Of a DNA stretch of 64,000 nt, positions 11,401 to 19,656 are shown one piece after another. The stretch is taken from positions 22,836 to 86,835 of the forward strand of contig JALQPE010000135.1 of NCBI GenBank assembly GCA_030407315.1. The letters run 5' to 3'. The stretch comes from Asparagopsis taxiformis. Taxonomy: Eukaryota; Rhodophyta; Florideophyceae; Bonnemaisoniales; Bonnemaisoniaceae. Position 1 is the first letter of the stretch. Each line of letters starts with the position of its first letter. The notes under the pieces were generated by a model that was given only the letters and a program-made list of their open reading frames with translations, did not search any database and was not told where the DNA came from. A program made the position numbers and the translations under genes.

Positions 11401-12400
11401 TATGCATAGCATTGAGACGATGCAGTCCGTCGATCACGGTCACGTTCGCATTGGCATGGAATTTGCCATTCTGGAACAGACGCGTGTCGGCGGACAAATG
11501 CGTGTTCTGCGACCTCAGCACCGTCACAGTGATACGCGAAGAGCTCACATACCCCACCGCCAACATATTGTTGCGCAGGTCCTCCACGTGGTCTTCTTTG
11601 ACATCGCGAAGGGTCACGGCCGGTTCCACTAGCTGCCTCACCAACACAGTCGCTCCTTCTCCGACGTAATCCGACGTCACAAACTTGGGCACCATAATTT
11701 GCGTCCCCTGCTGCTCACGAATGCTTTCCGCCACCTCCGGTTCGTCGTCCACCTCGGTTACGTCCTGCGTAGTAGCTTCGGTGACGTTGGAGCGAGCAGG
11801 GTGCTTCGTGCCTCCACTGGAGGCTCTGGCAGAGCGAGCAGGGCGCTTCGTGCCTCCCGAAACCGGGACGGAGCGTGCTGGATGCTTCGTACCCCCCGAA
11901 CCAGTGATTTCGCCTGCTGGACCGGTACTGGGCATCCGTCCCGAGCTGGCCTGGTTCGTCGCTGCGTTGAAGTTTGACGCTGCAGCAGGGGTACGAATGT
12001 CGCTAGAGCCATCCTCCGCAGCGGGGCGCATCATCCGAGTATCCCAAGGGTAAAACGCCGCGGCGTATGCTCCACCCATCGTCTCCGGCGGTCCCTCGGC
12101 GCCATCAAACATGTACGGGAACGGGAGGTCCTTGAACTTGTCCTTAGTCGCAATGTTGCGCACGACGATATAGTCGGCCTCGTCGGTTTCCGGCAGCTTG
12201 TGGTTGTGCAGCGTGCGCGGAAGGCCAACATCGCCACCAGCAGTGCTCACCGAAGCCGTCCCAATATGCACAGCCGCACCGTCCACGTCCGCAAACAAGT
12301 CGACATCGACGCCGCGCTTGAGTCCGCGCGACTCCGCTGACGCGCTCACTTGATCGCCGCAAACCGTTGAAAACAAACTGCTGAAATGCGTATCCGCCAT
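8468..12400 (-). CDS. ParB-like domain / Fe(II)-2-oxoglutarate dioxygenase fusion protein, 1310 aa
   Basis: The frame is intact. The ATG at 12400 (MADTHFSS) was chosen because the 61 codons upstream look untranslated. Residues 1-240 are low complexity and include short SGGTKHPARS repeats. Residues about 252-345 form a ParB/Srx-like fold ending in VIDGLHRLNAM (D324-G-L-H327-R328), the DG.HR signature of ParB-type domains. A helical region follows, then a strongly basic stretch (about 617-645) that may be a nuclear localisation signal, then an acidic linker (660-800). Residues about 1080-1200 carry a dioxygenase core: H1100-N-D1102, then QH1174AGAG, then R1190 in TTRYHTYF, matching the HxD...H iron triad and the 2OG-binding Arg. 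The family includes oxygenases acting on DNA bases, but the substrate here is unknown. It diverges from the accessory gene at 19657 if the nested element is removed. A near-identical copy is at 40202-43701 and a diverged one at 59693-63212. Confidence 0.8.
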   Translation of the reverse strand: MADTHFSSLFSTVCGDQVSASAESRGLKRGVDVDLFADVDGAAVHIGTASVSTAGGDVGLPRTLHNHKLPETDEADYIVVRNIATKDKFKDLPFPYMFDGAEGPPETMGGAYAAAFYPWDTRMMRPAAEDGSSDIRTPAAASNFNAATNQASSGRMPSTGPAGEITGSGGTKHPARSVPVSGGTKRPARSARASSGGTKHPARSNVTEATTQDVTEVDDEPEVAESIREQQGTQIMVPKFVTSDYVGEGATVLVRQLVEPAVTLRDVKEDHVEDLRNNMLAVGYVSSSRITVTVLRSQNTHLSADTRLFQNGKFHANANVTVIDGLHRLNAMHSIADDFTRLTRMHRTKLPQEANRLRWVTQPLDVYYLRRKDDSDLQPHEIIHKSAESNHTTGTQLTERSLVRILSSIQQFIRTIAVANNVENAGDLRESDVIRTLFEAQFMGMMNSTNTARRWTRLAIATLKHPVLDDVLRELNNSERRNEIGITHLDHKIVRELLEENFVFVLRGLSEYLNPAHGGRPDGRFDVNDFYTYVRRVTAIANSLYAAFGRPKSIMRKSFLSTEMAIGSVKQPKELQWHLTNAIAMYRGDDRSSEVRMRRRTTRLQDLETNLKEFFNPTLKKKTKARRKRRPSAANVRLTHKKQRNVEHEPASHGIRRRSQRLRSTGSTRLEEEEPVVVQQSAGEEEQAVVDKPTDQQQATASGDEVDEDSARSPDSAVEIVPQDNQRAGATPSNQESVHTASDEEDKQGADEGQVESKGVREVTITFTVPEGVEVDEDGYIVRDSPSEDDLLFDDRMPSLPDDFEDRAEGHHLAQRPADVIASVRVGCLPPIELRLLLESVEIDEEGREVRYLKQVAMDPVFEGLHIPEEHRARVLFEIDHVYPMFFAAWKMAAKAMCEPTSTFLPSRLDFAQVARMSTSWKDSYEAGTGMAYFHNCRTEINERGYTVMHNFADVSYLDASDKFPFDLGLMEEIPNQELFRYFLGTWEGEQVHKDPGNRQLWSPIVNTGDDETDEKNRNEGRARFTSTRHCLVDYAENDETHIDRFKFVTRRALLDVWLGILVRLTGLEECGLPGEKLVMPASGGRFLITGKGCPRQVPHNDFPVPPRDRKDQLPGYFVIANGDDPFPIWVCPGSHKYVFSKALELDMYAKTMKLKKVIVPPRSVFIGHGHVQHAGAGHVDRVVSHTTTRYHTYFRNASYPIPDNVSFGFIRRLGFEEEVIANAPRRSARQSQPAPVNVRHKTVVPIPVKKDGRPKTGQLRMMRMKTTEPRKDVMHTPSVAPVVPLLPGQPGYLVHYHSEDEEEEQFSDG

Positions 12401-12687
12401 GGTTGTTGAGTTGGAAAGGAAAAGAGATGGTTGACGTTGACGTATTCGAGTGATGTGGATGGTATGTTTCACGTTAAGTTGAAGAATGGTCGTGAACGCC
12501 AATCGCTGGAAATAATAACACAATACAACCGAAATTTTGTTAGGTACACACCTATCGTGACCGCTGGAATGCAAGACAGGCAATCGAGATGTGAGTGTCC
12601 GTTCAGAACGGGCCCGAGTCGGGCTCTCGAAACCTGACGAGGTGGCGTGAAGCAGGCAGTGTCCTTGATGTGTAATGTGTTAAAATT
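12401..12687. promoter_or_regulatory. 5' region of the ParB/2OG gene
   Basis: This stretch lies between the ParB/2OG start codon and the left end of the nested element. Together with 19474-19656 it would make a shared intergenic region of about 470 bp between two divergent genes before the nested insertion. No TATA box or other promoter motif is clear enough to call. Confidence 0.35.
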
Positions 12688-13850
12688 ACAGCTGTCAAGC
12701 TAGGCGGCTTTTGGGGCGGCTGCGAGCACCCCTTTATCCGGGGAACACCCTGATTTGAGTTAAAATTTGGGCTATTCTCAAAAACATGCACATGTGAACA
12801 TGTTTTTGAGATGGGGGTGTGCCGTACGGCACAATCGACCCGCCCAAATCGTTGATTTTTGCAAGATTTTTTGTGCCCGAAATTTTAGAATTTCTGGGCT
12901 GGCCAGCAGTGCATCTGAGATGGACATCCACCGGACGTCCATTTCAGGTTGGTCGTGTGCTGCCTACATCCACGCATTGCAGCAACTAAGCAGGCGGGTT
13001 CACTACTAATATAAAGTGCACGGAATATGAGTAACGTGATGGGTGAGTAGTGTTTCTGTTGAGGGAGTAAGGCGGGACCATGATGAAACACGGAAGAAGA
13101 TTTCTCCCTAGCATAACTTAGGCTTGAAGCCTGCAATCGGCCCATCTTCCGGCGCCATTTAGCCTCACAGTTAGTGCTTACAGAAGCCAGTGATGACCCC
13201 GCTCGGGGCGGCGGCCGGTTCCTGGGGCCGTTGTGGCCAAATTAGACACCCTGATTTGAATTAAAATTTGGGCTATTCTCAAAAACATGCACATGTGAAC
13301 ATGTTTTTGAAATGGGGGTGTGCCGTACGGCACAAACGACCCGCTGAAATCGTTGATTTTTTACAATTTTTTTGTGCCCGAAATTTTAGAATTTCCGGGC
13401 TGGCCAGCAGTGCAATCGAGCTGGACATCCACCGGACGTGCATTTCAGGTTGGTCGTGAGAGAGTGGGGTGGGACCATGATGGAACAAGGACCAAGACCT
13501 GTCCCTGGCGTATTGAGCCTGAAATTGACCCTTTGTCAGACGCCATTTAGCCTTACAGTTAGTGCTTACAGAAGCCAGTGACAACCCCACTCGGGGCGGC
13601 GGTCGGTTCCTGGGGCCGTTGTGGCCAAATTAGACACCCTGATTTGAATTAAAATTTGGGCTATTCTCAAAAACATGCACATGTGAACATGTTTTTGAGA
13701 TGGGGGTGTGCCGTACGGCACAATCGACCCGCTGAAATCGATGTTTTTTGCAATATTTTTTCTGCCCTGAATTGTAGAATTTCTGGGCTGGACAGCAATG
13801 CAACTGAGCTGGACATCCACCGGGCGTCCATTTCAACTTGGTCTTGTATT
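12688..13850. repeat. Left inverted-repeat arm with three hairpin units
   Basis: Hairpins at 12777-12810, 13278-13311 and 13666-13699 sit in plus orientation, each followed by GTGCCGTACGGCAC and the GGACATCC/GGACGTCC palindrome. Spacing is 500 and 389 bp, the same alternation as at 6.2-8.2 kb. The outermost unit is the mirror image of the right end. Confidence 0.85.
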
Positions 13851-14063
13851 TTGCATCTGCACGCATAACAGCAACCAAGCAGTCAGGTTCACTGCTCGGA
13901 CGAAGTGCACCTAGAGTGTGAACGATTGGTTTTTGACAGGCGAGTACTGCCGAATAGGTTTCACCCTGGACTAATGGTGGCTGGACATTCTGCATTATAT
14001 GATATACTTCAACTCTGGAACGTAGCTTTATTTGTAGTCGAAATGAAAACATCTTTCGTGACC

Positions 14064-17000
14064 CTAATTCCATGCTCTAAACGCTGTCCCATAATGAACG
14101 TAGAGCTCCTGCCCCGGACGGATATCGCGGATTGCACGTACTACAATGATCTTCGGATTTTCTAGGTCCTTCGCCTTGAGCTTCTTCCCCGTCGAACCGC
14201 TGCTGTAGTTCTCGACAAACTCGACGTTGGCCATCCGCCTGGTGTCTTCCGCCGGAGTGTCCTCACCTCGCAAATACCGCGGGTCGTTGATGAACTGCGC
14301 CGAACAGAACGGAGCCGGAACAATCCAAATTGGATGCTCGATGTTTTCGTCGTCCTCCGCTGTTGCATACAGCTTGATAGCATACATCAAGAATGTTTCC
14401 TTCGTTATCGCCATGTGACCCTCTCCGTACGCGAACCTCATCGACTCCTTGCTCATATCAGAGTACACAACAGTTCCGTAGTATGCACATACTTCGTCAC
14501 CAACATTAAATGTCTGTTCAGCGAAGAGCCCTCTTCCTGCATTTGGATGCTTAATCAGCGATGGTCGAACGCTCAATTTTTTCGCAACACAATCGTGTGC
14601 CCGCATCACGCGAGGGTTTTCAGTTTGCAACCAGCGGCGCAGGGAAGGTGGCCAATAATGTACCGGTTTCTCCATGTGCTCGCGCGACGCAATCGACTCT
14701 GGGCACAGCTGCCAGAGGTACTGCCGAATATATTTCGGGAACCTCTGGTACAGGGGAAGGCCAGGTGGGGGTTCGATGATCCTGCGTTCCCTCTGCGTAC
14801 GCATCGTGACAGAGGGGGACGCCAAGAACTTCTCAGCACTCTGTTTCGCTTCTGTCGTGACCCTCATGTCAGTGTTGTTTGAAAGAATTACACGTGACAT
14901 GACTGCACACAGCTTTGGAAGCGATCGTACCACACACAATTTGTCCATGTCACTGCCGACGAAAACACGGTGCTCAGGCAAGCTCATAGCTGCTTTTCCC
15001 GTTGCGAAAGTGCCAGAGAATGGATCGACAACAATATCACCAGGCTGTGAATGCTGGCTGATCAACTCCATCATGAGAGCGACGCTCTTCTGCTCTGCAC
15101 GAACTCTGACCGTAGCACCGGTTGTGCTCCTTGTTCGCCACACCATCTCATTCGAATCGATGGCGGGCATATTGATGGTGACGTTGCACCACGCCGGGTA
15201 CGTGCCGTCCATGTATCCGTGGTTCCTATAGGCCACCATCTCGCTTCCGGTCTTGAACGGAACACCTCGCTTCCAGAAGTGGATAGCGACCTCTGCCATG
15301 TTCATGCGTTGGTACCTCTTCCGCCCCGGCATTTGATAGAGGTGCCCAGGTAGTCGGACAAACAACAGAGGTACCTCGTCAACGAAGAAAACTGAATTCC
15401 GAACGACGTCCTCCTCCTCCTCGTCCTCCTCCTCATCCGCACTTTCTTCGCCACTGTGCTGCGATGCTTCGGAGTCCGAATTCATGGACGTAACCTCTTC
15501 TTCATCCGACCCGTCATCACTGGCAGCAGTATCGGTTGGGCCTTCTGACTGCGGTCCTTTGTACGTTTCCAAGTAATGGAACCATTCGTAGAACTGCAAA
15601 ACCGAGCAGAACACGATGCCGTGGCCACCGGGGCGCAACAGCTCGTCAAACACTTCGATGCTAGCCTGCATATCTTCTGCAGTTAGCCTGTCGTACGAAG
15701 AGTTGGAATCGTTCCTCTTACGACGAACATTGTAGGGCGGATCAGTCAGAATGAGCTGAACGTTGCCCGTGATGGGCACGTGTTCTCGGCTCTCGTCGGC
15801 ACTGACCAAATCTTCGAAAGGGACGTCGTACACCCGGCAATACTGACTCATTTTCGAAAGAAAGTCCTTTGCGAGAGCCTGCCCTTCACTTTCCTGCTCT
15901 TCTGTCGCATGGGGTGACGGTGACGGGGGAGACGGCCCTTGGGCAGTAAGACTGGTCCTCCCAGGTCCAAGTTGAAGCCTGGTTGTGTGTCTTGTCGACG
16001 GAACCAAACCTCTCCCTCCTGTGTTGCGACGAGTGGGAGTGTCATCAACCGGCTTGGGGACCTTTTCTGCGTCCGCGGCTTGTGGTGCCGGGCGGAGGAC
16101 AGCCATAACGTCTTCGTCGAGGGTGTCAAAATACGCTGGCAGCTTGTCCGGATTTCCGCTTGAGAAGTATATTTCCAGTGCCCCCCAGCGGTCGGACTCC
16201 GGCCAGGTGTACAGGTCCGGGTTGACGATAAGAAACTGCAACCGGTCGAAGAACTTCCTCACAAGGTCCCTAAATGCACTGTGCTGCGCACTGGTTCTTG
16301 TCTCTACTTTTCCACCATATCCATCAGGATGAGATAGGGGAGCTTTGTTGTGGTAGAGATCTAGCTTCTGCTCCATCGGTGCGAATAGACCTTCATCGAG
16401 CACGTCAAACCAATGCTCACTGCTGTCGAAAATGATGTACGGCGCCATCAACTCTTCGAAGCTGGAAAACTTTGCGGCGTAGGCCACATCGGTCCAAGCA
16501 TGGTATAAAACTTGAACCACGTAACAAGCTCGATTAGTGCTTTTCCGATGGGCTGGGACGCGTGCGGCTTCGTTCCCCTCTTCGGCCGCATCTCCTATTC
16601 GGCGACGCGGCAGGTTCTTGTTGTGATTTCGGATGATAGACAACGCTTGGAAATACATCAATACCTCGAACGTTTCCGGTGGAGCAAGAACGAAGGCGCT
16701 TGGTTCCCCGCGCTGCGGCGCCTGTAGTGGCGAAGGAAGCATGTTACATCCAATAAGGAAGGTCTGCGGCACGATCCCAGAAAGGATGCAGTGCTCAACC
16801 CATTGCCCGATACGCTCATCCTGTCTTGAAAACTCGGCAATGGGTAATGCCAGACGAACAATCTGCTTGGCTCGCTCAACGTTCATCTCTGCCATGACGA
16901 TTTCGGCAACATCCGCCTCGACTCCAGCATTCTTCGAACGACCGCTGAAGGACATGCTGAGTCGACCTTGCAGCGCCACAAATTGTTCTTCCGTGCCCTG

Positions 17001-17261
17001 CGCAACCCAAGCGCCAAGGTCCGCGTATGTGAAACCTCCCGGCTTGTCCGTCAAGTCTGCGAAACTTGAGTGGGCGAATAAATCCAGCAAGAGGCGGAGG
17101 AAGTCTTTGCCAGCGAGAGTAGTTTCGCGGGCGGCGCGACCTACGTTTCGACGTGTACCCATGTCACTAGAATCCTCCCAAGGGCTAGCGGGTTCGCGCA
17201 GAATTGGCACGGTTGCGTCGTCAACGATCGGATTGCTGTTGCGCCTGCGCTTATTCGTCAT
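14064..17261 (-). CDS. Beta-class DNA methyltransferase - SET domain fusion protein, 1065 aa
   Basis: The frame is intact. The ATG at 17261 (MTNKRRRN, a basic start) was preferred over 86 upstream codons of poor composition. Residues 1-460 are not recognised. Residues about 500-560 hold methylase motif IV, LILTDPPYNVRR (DPPY at 507-510). An acidic insert follows (about 583-620), then the AdoMet-binding motif with its lead-in, AEQKSVALMMEL to DIVVDPFSGTFATGK (DPFSG at 746-750). The order IV then I, and DPPY rather than SPPY, fit a CcrM-like N6-adenine enzyme of the N6_N4_Mtase family. Residues about 895-1060 are a SET domain: AGRGLFAEQ (908-916), QFINDPRY and ANVEF (990-1015) in the place of the NHxCxPN knot, and GQELYVHYG (1050-1058). 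DNA and protein-lysine methylation would thus sit in one polypeptide. A bacterial origin for the methylase half is likely by family knowledge. Target base and histone residue are unknown. Confidence 0.85.
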   Translation of the reverse strand: MTNKRRRNSNPIVDDATVPILREPASPWEDSSDMGTRRNVGRAARETTLAGKDFLRLLLDLFAHSSFADLTDKPGGFTYADLGAWVAQGTEEQFVALQGRLSMSFSGRSKNAGVEADVAEIVMAEMNVERAKQIVRLALPIAEFSRQDERIGQWVEHCILSGIVPQTFLIGCNMLPSPLQAPQRGEPSAFVLAPPETFEVLMYFQALSIIRNHNKNLPRRRIGDAAEEGNEAARVPAHRKSTNRACYVVQVLYHAWTDVAYAAKFSSFEELMAPYIIFDSSEHWFDVLDEGLFAPMEQKLDLYHNKAPLSHPDGYGGKVETRTSAQHSAFRDLVRKFFDRLQFLIVNPDLYTWPESDRWGALEIYFSSGNPDKLPAYFDTLDEDVMAVLRPAPQAADAEKVPKPVDDTPTRRNTGGRGLVPSTRHTTRLQLGPGRTSLTAQGPSPPSPSPHATEEQESEGQALAKDFLSKMSQYCRVYDVPFEDLVSADESREHVPITGNVQLILTDPPYNVRRKRNDSNSSYDRLTAEDMQASIEVFDELLRPGGHGIVFCSVLQFYEWFHYLETYKGPQSEGPTDTAASDDGSDEEEVTSMNSDSEASQHSGEESADEEEDEEEEDVVRNSVFFVDEVPLLFVRLPGHLYQMPGRKRYQRMNMAEVAIHFWKRGVPFKTGSEMVAYRNHGYMDGTYPAWCNVTINMPAIDSNEMVWRTRSTTGATVRVRAEQKSVALMMELISQHSQPGDIVVDPFSGTFATGKAAMSLPEHRVFVGSDMDKLCVVRSLPKLCAVMSRVILSNNTDMRVTTEAKQSAEKFLASPSVTMRTQRERRIIEPPPGLPLYQRFPKYIRQYLWQLCPESIASREHMEKPVHYWPPSLRRWLQTENPRVMRAHDCVAKKLSVRPSLIKHPNAGRGLFAEQTFNVGDEVCAYYGTVVYSDMSKESMRFAYGEGHMAITKETFLMYAIKLYATAEDDENIEHPIWIVPAPFCSAQFINDPRYLRGEDTPAEDTRRMANVEFVENYSSGSTGKKLKAKDLENPKIIVVRAIRDIRPGQELYVHYGTAFRAWN

Positions 17262-17599
17262 AATGGAATGAGTGGAAAATTCGGTACAGGATGGCGACCG
17301 CTCGGCGAGACAGTCAAATTTGACGACGTATCTCGTGACGTTTGCACTCTTTCGTGAGGAACACTGGTTGATATCGAACGGAACAGAGTATACGGGTACA
17401 CAGCACTGGAAAGGTCTTGAAACCCGTAACCGGTGTAGGTAATAAGTTGTGACGGATACGTGGTAGAGAAAAAATTTTAAAAAGATTGTGATTCCCTGCC
17501 TTTGAGTGTTGTACTGCAAGGCCGCCAGTCACATAGGTTGACACAGGTGCCTCACGCTTACCAGGTGAGCGACATCCGGACGGCCACTGGACGTGGGGA
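17262..17599. promoter_or_regulatory. 5' region of the methyltransferase-SET gene
   Basis: About 340 bp upstream of the start codon with no ORF. GGATGTCC-like and GGACGT motifs occur near 17570-17600, just before an inverted hairpin unit. No core promoter motif can be called. Confidence 0.3.
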
Positions 17600-17775
17600 T
17601 GTCCGACTCAGATGCATTGCTGGCCAGCCCAGAAATTCTACAATTTCGGGCAGAAAAAATATTGCAAAAAACATCGATTTCGGCGGTCGATTGTGCCGTA
17701 CGGCACACCCCCATCTCAAAAACATGTTCACATGTGCATGTTTTTGAGAATAGCCCAAATTTTAATTCAAAGCAG
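17600..17775 (-). repeat. Single inverted hairpin unit
   Basis: A minus-orientation copy of the repeat unit, with the GTGCCGTACGGCAC palindrome and the hairpin at 17715-17748, ends in AATTTTAATTCAAAGCAGG. It lies just upstream of the methyltransferase-SET gene, so that gene has palindromic units on both sides. Confidence 0.85.
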
Positions 17776-18039
17776 GATGCAGATATTCGTCTTCTACCAT
17801 TGTCAGAACACATTCGTATAACCACATTTGGAGAACCTGAGCCCAGAGCTATCGGTTTTGGCGGGAGCTAAGCCATATCTCATATAATCAGTAACTACTT
17901 CCCGCCAGCTGAGTGGTGGAACCCCTGCTATTTCTACCAACGAGACATACGGGGTGTCAACTCGGCAATCGTATATGATTTGGGTGCTAAATTTATTCAA
18001 GAGACGAATGGGCTTCGAAAAGGAGCCCAACTACGTCTA

Positions 18040-18420
18040 CTTGTGATCCATGGGTATAGGACTATTCTATTCTTCTCCAGGCTTCCACCGTAGCCGCCTC
18101 CTCCGCCTCCGTTAATGGAAAGAATATCCGAACCGCACCTCAACATGTTCTTCATGTGATCCATGGGTACTGACATCTCACATGCTCTCCAGGCTTCCAC
18201 CGTAGCCGCCTCCTCCGCCTCCGTTAATGGCAACAATATCCAAACTGGACCTCTACATGTTTTTCTTGTGATCCATGGGTACTGACATCTCACATGTTCT
18301 CCAGGCTTCCTCCAAAGCCGCCACCTCCACCTCCGTTAATGGAAAGAATACCCGAACCGCAGGCTTCCTCCATAGCCGCCTCCACCTCCGTTAATGGCAA
18401 AAACATCTCACCGGGCTGAA
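18040..18420. repeat. Tandem repeat of about 112 bp, three to four copies
   Basis: GTGATCCATGGGTA recurs at about 18044, 18158 and 18268, followed by AGGCTTCCACCGTAGCCGCC-type sequence. A last, shortened unit ends near 18420. Read on the minus strand the core gives a glycine-rich peptide (INGGGGGGYGGSLE), but no long frame spans the copies. Confidence 0.7.
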
Positions 18421-18879
18421 AACGGACGGACGACATTGGGTTCGTTCCGCTGCGTAGACGTTTAGAATCTTGTTAGAAAAAAGTAAACGAAAGAGAATGA
18501 CATCTCATCTCTGTCGCAATATGTTCCATTTTCAAGTTCTCGGGTTCCACACCCATCAAGGCCTGGATCGAACCCTCTTCGATGGATAGGACAAATAGTG
18601 GAAGGCTTTTAAGCCTGTGACCAAGCGGCTATTGATTGGTTGGAGGAAGGAAATTACAGAGGAAATTTAGCTGAGTACGGTGCTCGCGATAGCTGTTAGG
18701 TTAAAGTCAAATATGTGTTTCGATTATTTTTCGTACGAAAATGTCTTGCAAAAGACGATGCTTTGTCGTTCTCCTGGAGGGAGTCCGTTGCATTGCACTC
18801 AATTCGAGAGCATCGTCATGAAGGAGAGGATTCTTTCTGCTTGTTAGAATCGGTTTAGAGCACATAGCTAATGCATTAC
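18421..18879. other. Spacer inside the nested element, no gene seen
   Basis: About 460 bp between the tandem repeat and the right inverted-repeat arm. I see no ORF or motif worth calling. Confidence 0.4.
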
Positions 18880-19469
18880 TGGCCAGCCCAGAAATTGTAG
18901 AATTTCGGGCAGCAAAAATATTGTAAAAAACCTTGATTTGGGCGGCCGATTGTGCCGTACGGCACACCCCCATTTCAAAAACATGTTCACATGTGCATGT
19001 TTTTGAGAATAGCCCAAATTTTAATTCAAATCAGGGTGTCTAATTTGGCCACAACGGCCCCAGGAACCGACCGCCGCCCCGAGCGGGGTCATCACTGGCT
19101 TCTGTAAGCACCAACTGTAAGGCTAAATGGCGTCTGACGAAGGGTCAATTTCAGGCTCAATACGCCAGGGACAGGTCTTGGTCCTTGTTCCATCATGGTC
19201 CCGCCCCGCTCTCTCACGACCAACCTGAAATGGACGTCCGGTGGATGTCCAGCTCGATTGCATTGCTGGCCAGCCCAGAAATTCTAAAATTTCGGGCACA
19301 AAAAAATATTGCAAAAAACATCGATTTGGGCGGTCGATTGTGCCGTACGGCACACCCCCATCTCAAAAACATGTTCACATGTGCATGTTTTTGAGAATAG
19401 CCCAAATTTTAATTCAAATCAGGACGTCTTCCGGACATAGGGGTGCTCGCGGCCTAGCTCGACAGCTGT
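18880..19469 (-). repeat. Right inverted-repeat arm with two hairpin units
   Basis: Minus-orientation units have hairpins at 18974-19007 (one arm changed, TTTCAAAA) and 19362-19395, with GTGCCGTACGGCAC palindromes beside them. The arm ends in GCCTAGCTCGACAGCTGT, the mirror of the left end at 12688. Confidence 0.85.
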
Positions 19470-19656
19470 AATTGTACCTCATTAAATACTGTTGATGACT
19501 GCCTACCGTATACAATCTGGGCTGTTGGCGTATTATCCGGTACTTGACCTGACCTGAACGTTCATCGCAGACCGTTGTGGTTACCGACACTATACAGCAA
19601 TCTTTTTTGTATCTCGTGCAACTCAATCGTTCCATCGCTTCCGGGAAAGCTTCATT

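Larger units (their letters stand above)
12688..19469. mobile_element. Nested 6.8-kb element with long inverted repeats carrying the methyltransferase-SET gene
   Basis: The left end reads ACAGCTGTCAAGCTAGGC and the right end, reverse-complemented, ACAGCTGTCGAGCTAGGC. Both continue into GCGAGCACCCCT and then the same hairpin repeat units, so the inverted termini are several hundred bases long (left 12688-13460, right 18880-19469). AATT lies immediately outside each end (12684-12687 and 19470-19473) and is a plausible 4-bp target duplication, although AATT is itself palindromic. The only coding gene is the methyltransferase-SET fusion. No transposase is present, so the element is either mobilised in trans or an unrecognised mechanism moves it. 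It sits between two divergent genes of element A1. Confidence 0.65.

Noticed and set aside
10850..11632. 260-codon plus-strand frame antisense to the ParB/2OG gene
   Set aside because: It is a codon-bias shadow of the real minus-strand gene, appears only in part in copy 2, and shows no domain.
8468..12400. Reading the ParB-like gene as a plasmid partition gene
   Set aside because: There is no ParA, no prokaryotic context, and the protein is a long fusion in a eukaryotic transposon; only the fold and DNA-binding style are relevant.
12688..19469. Helitron-like element because of the end hairpins
   Set aside because: Ends are inverted, no Rep/helicase gene is present and no TC...CTRR ends are visible.
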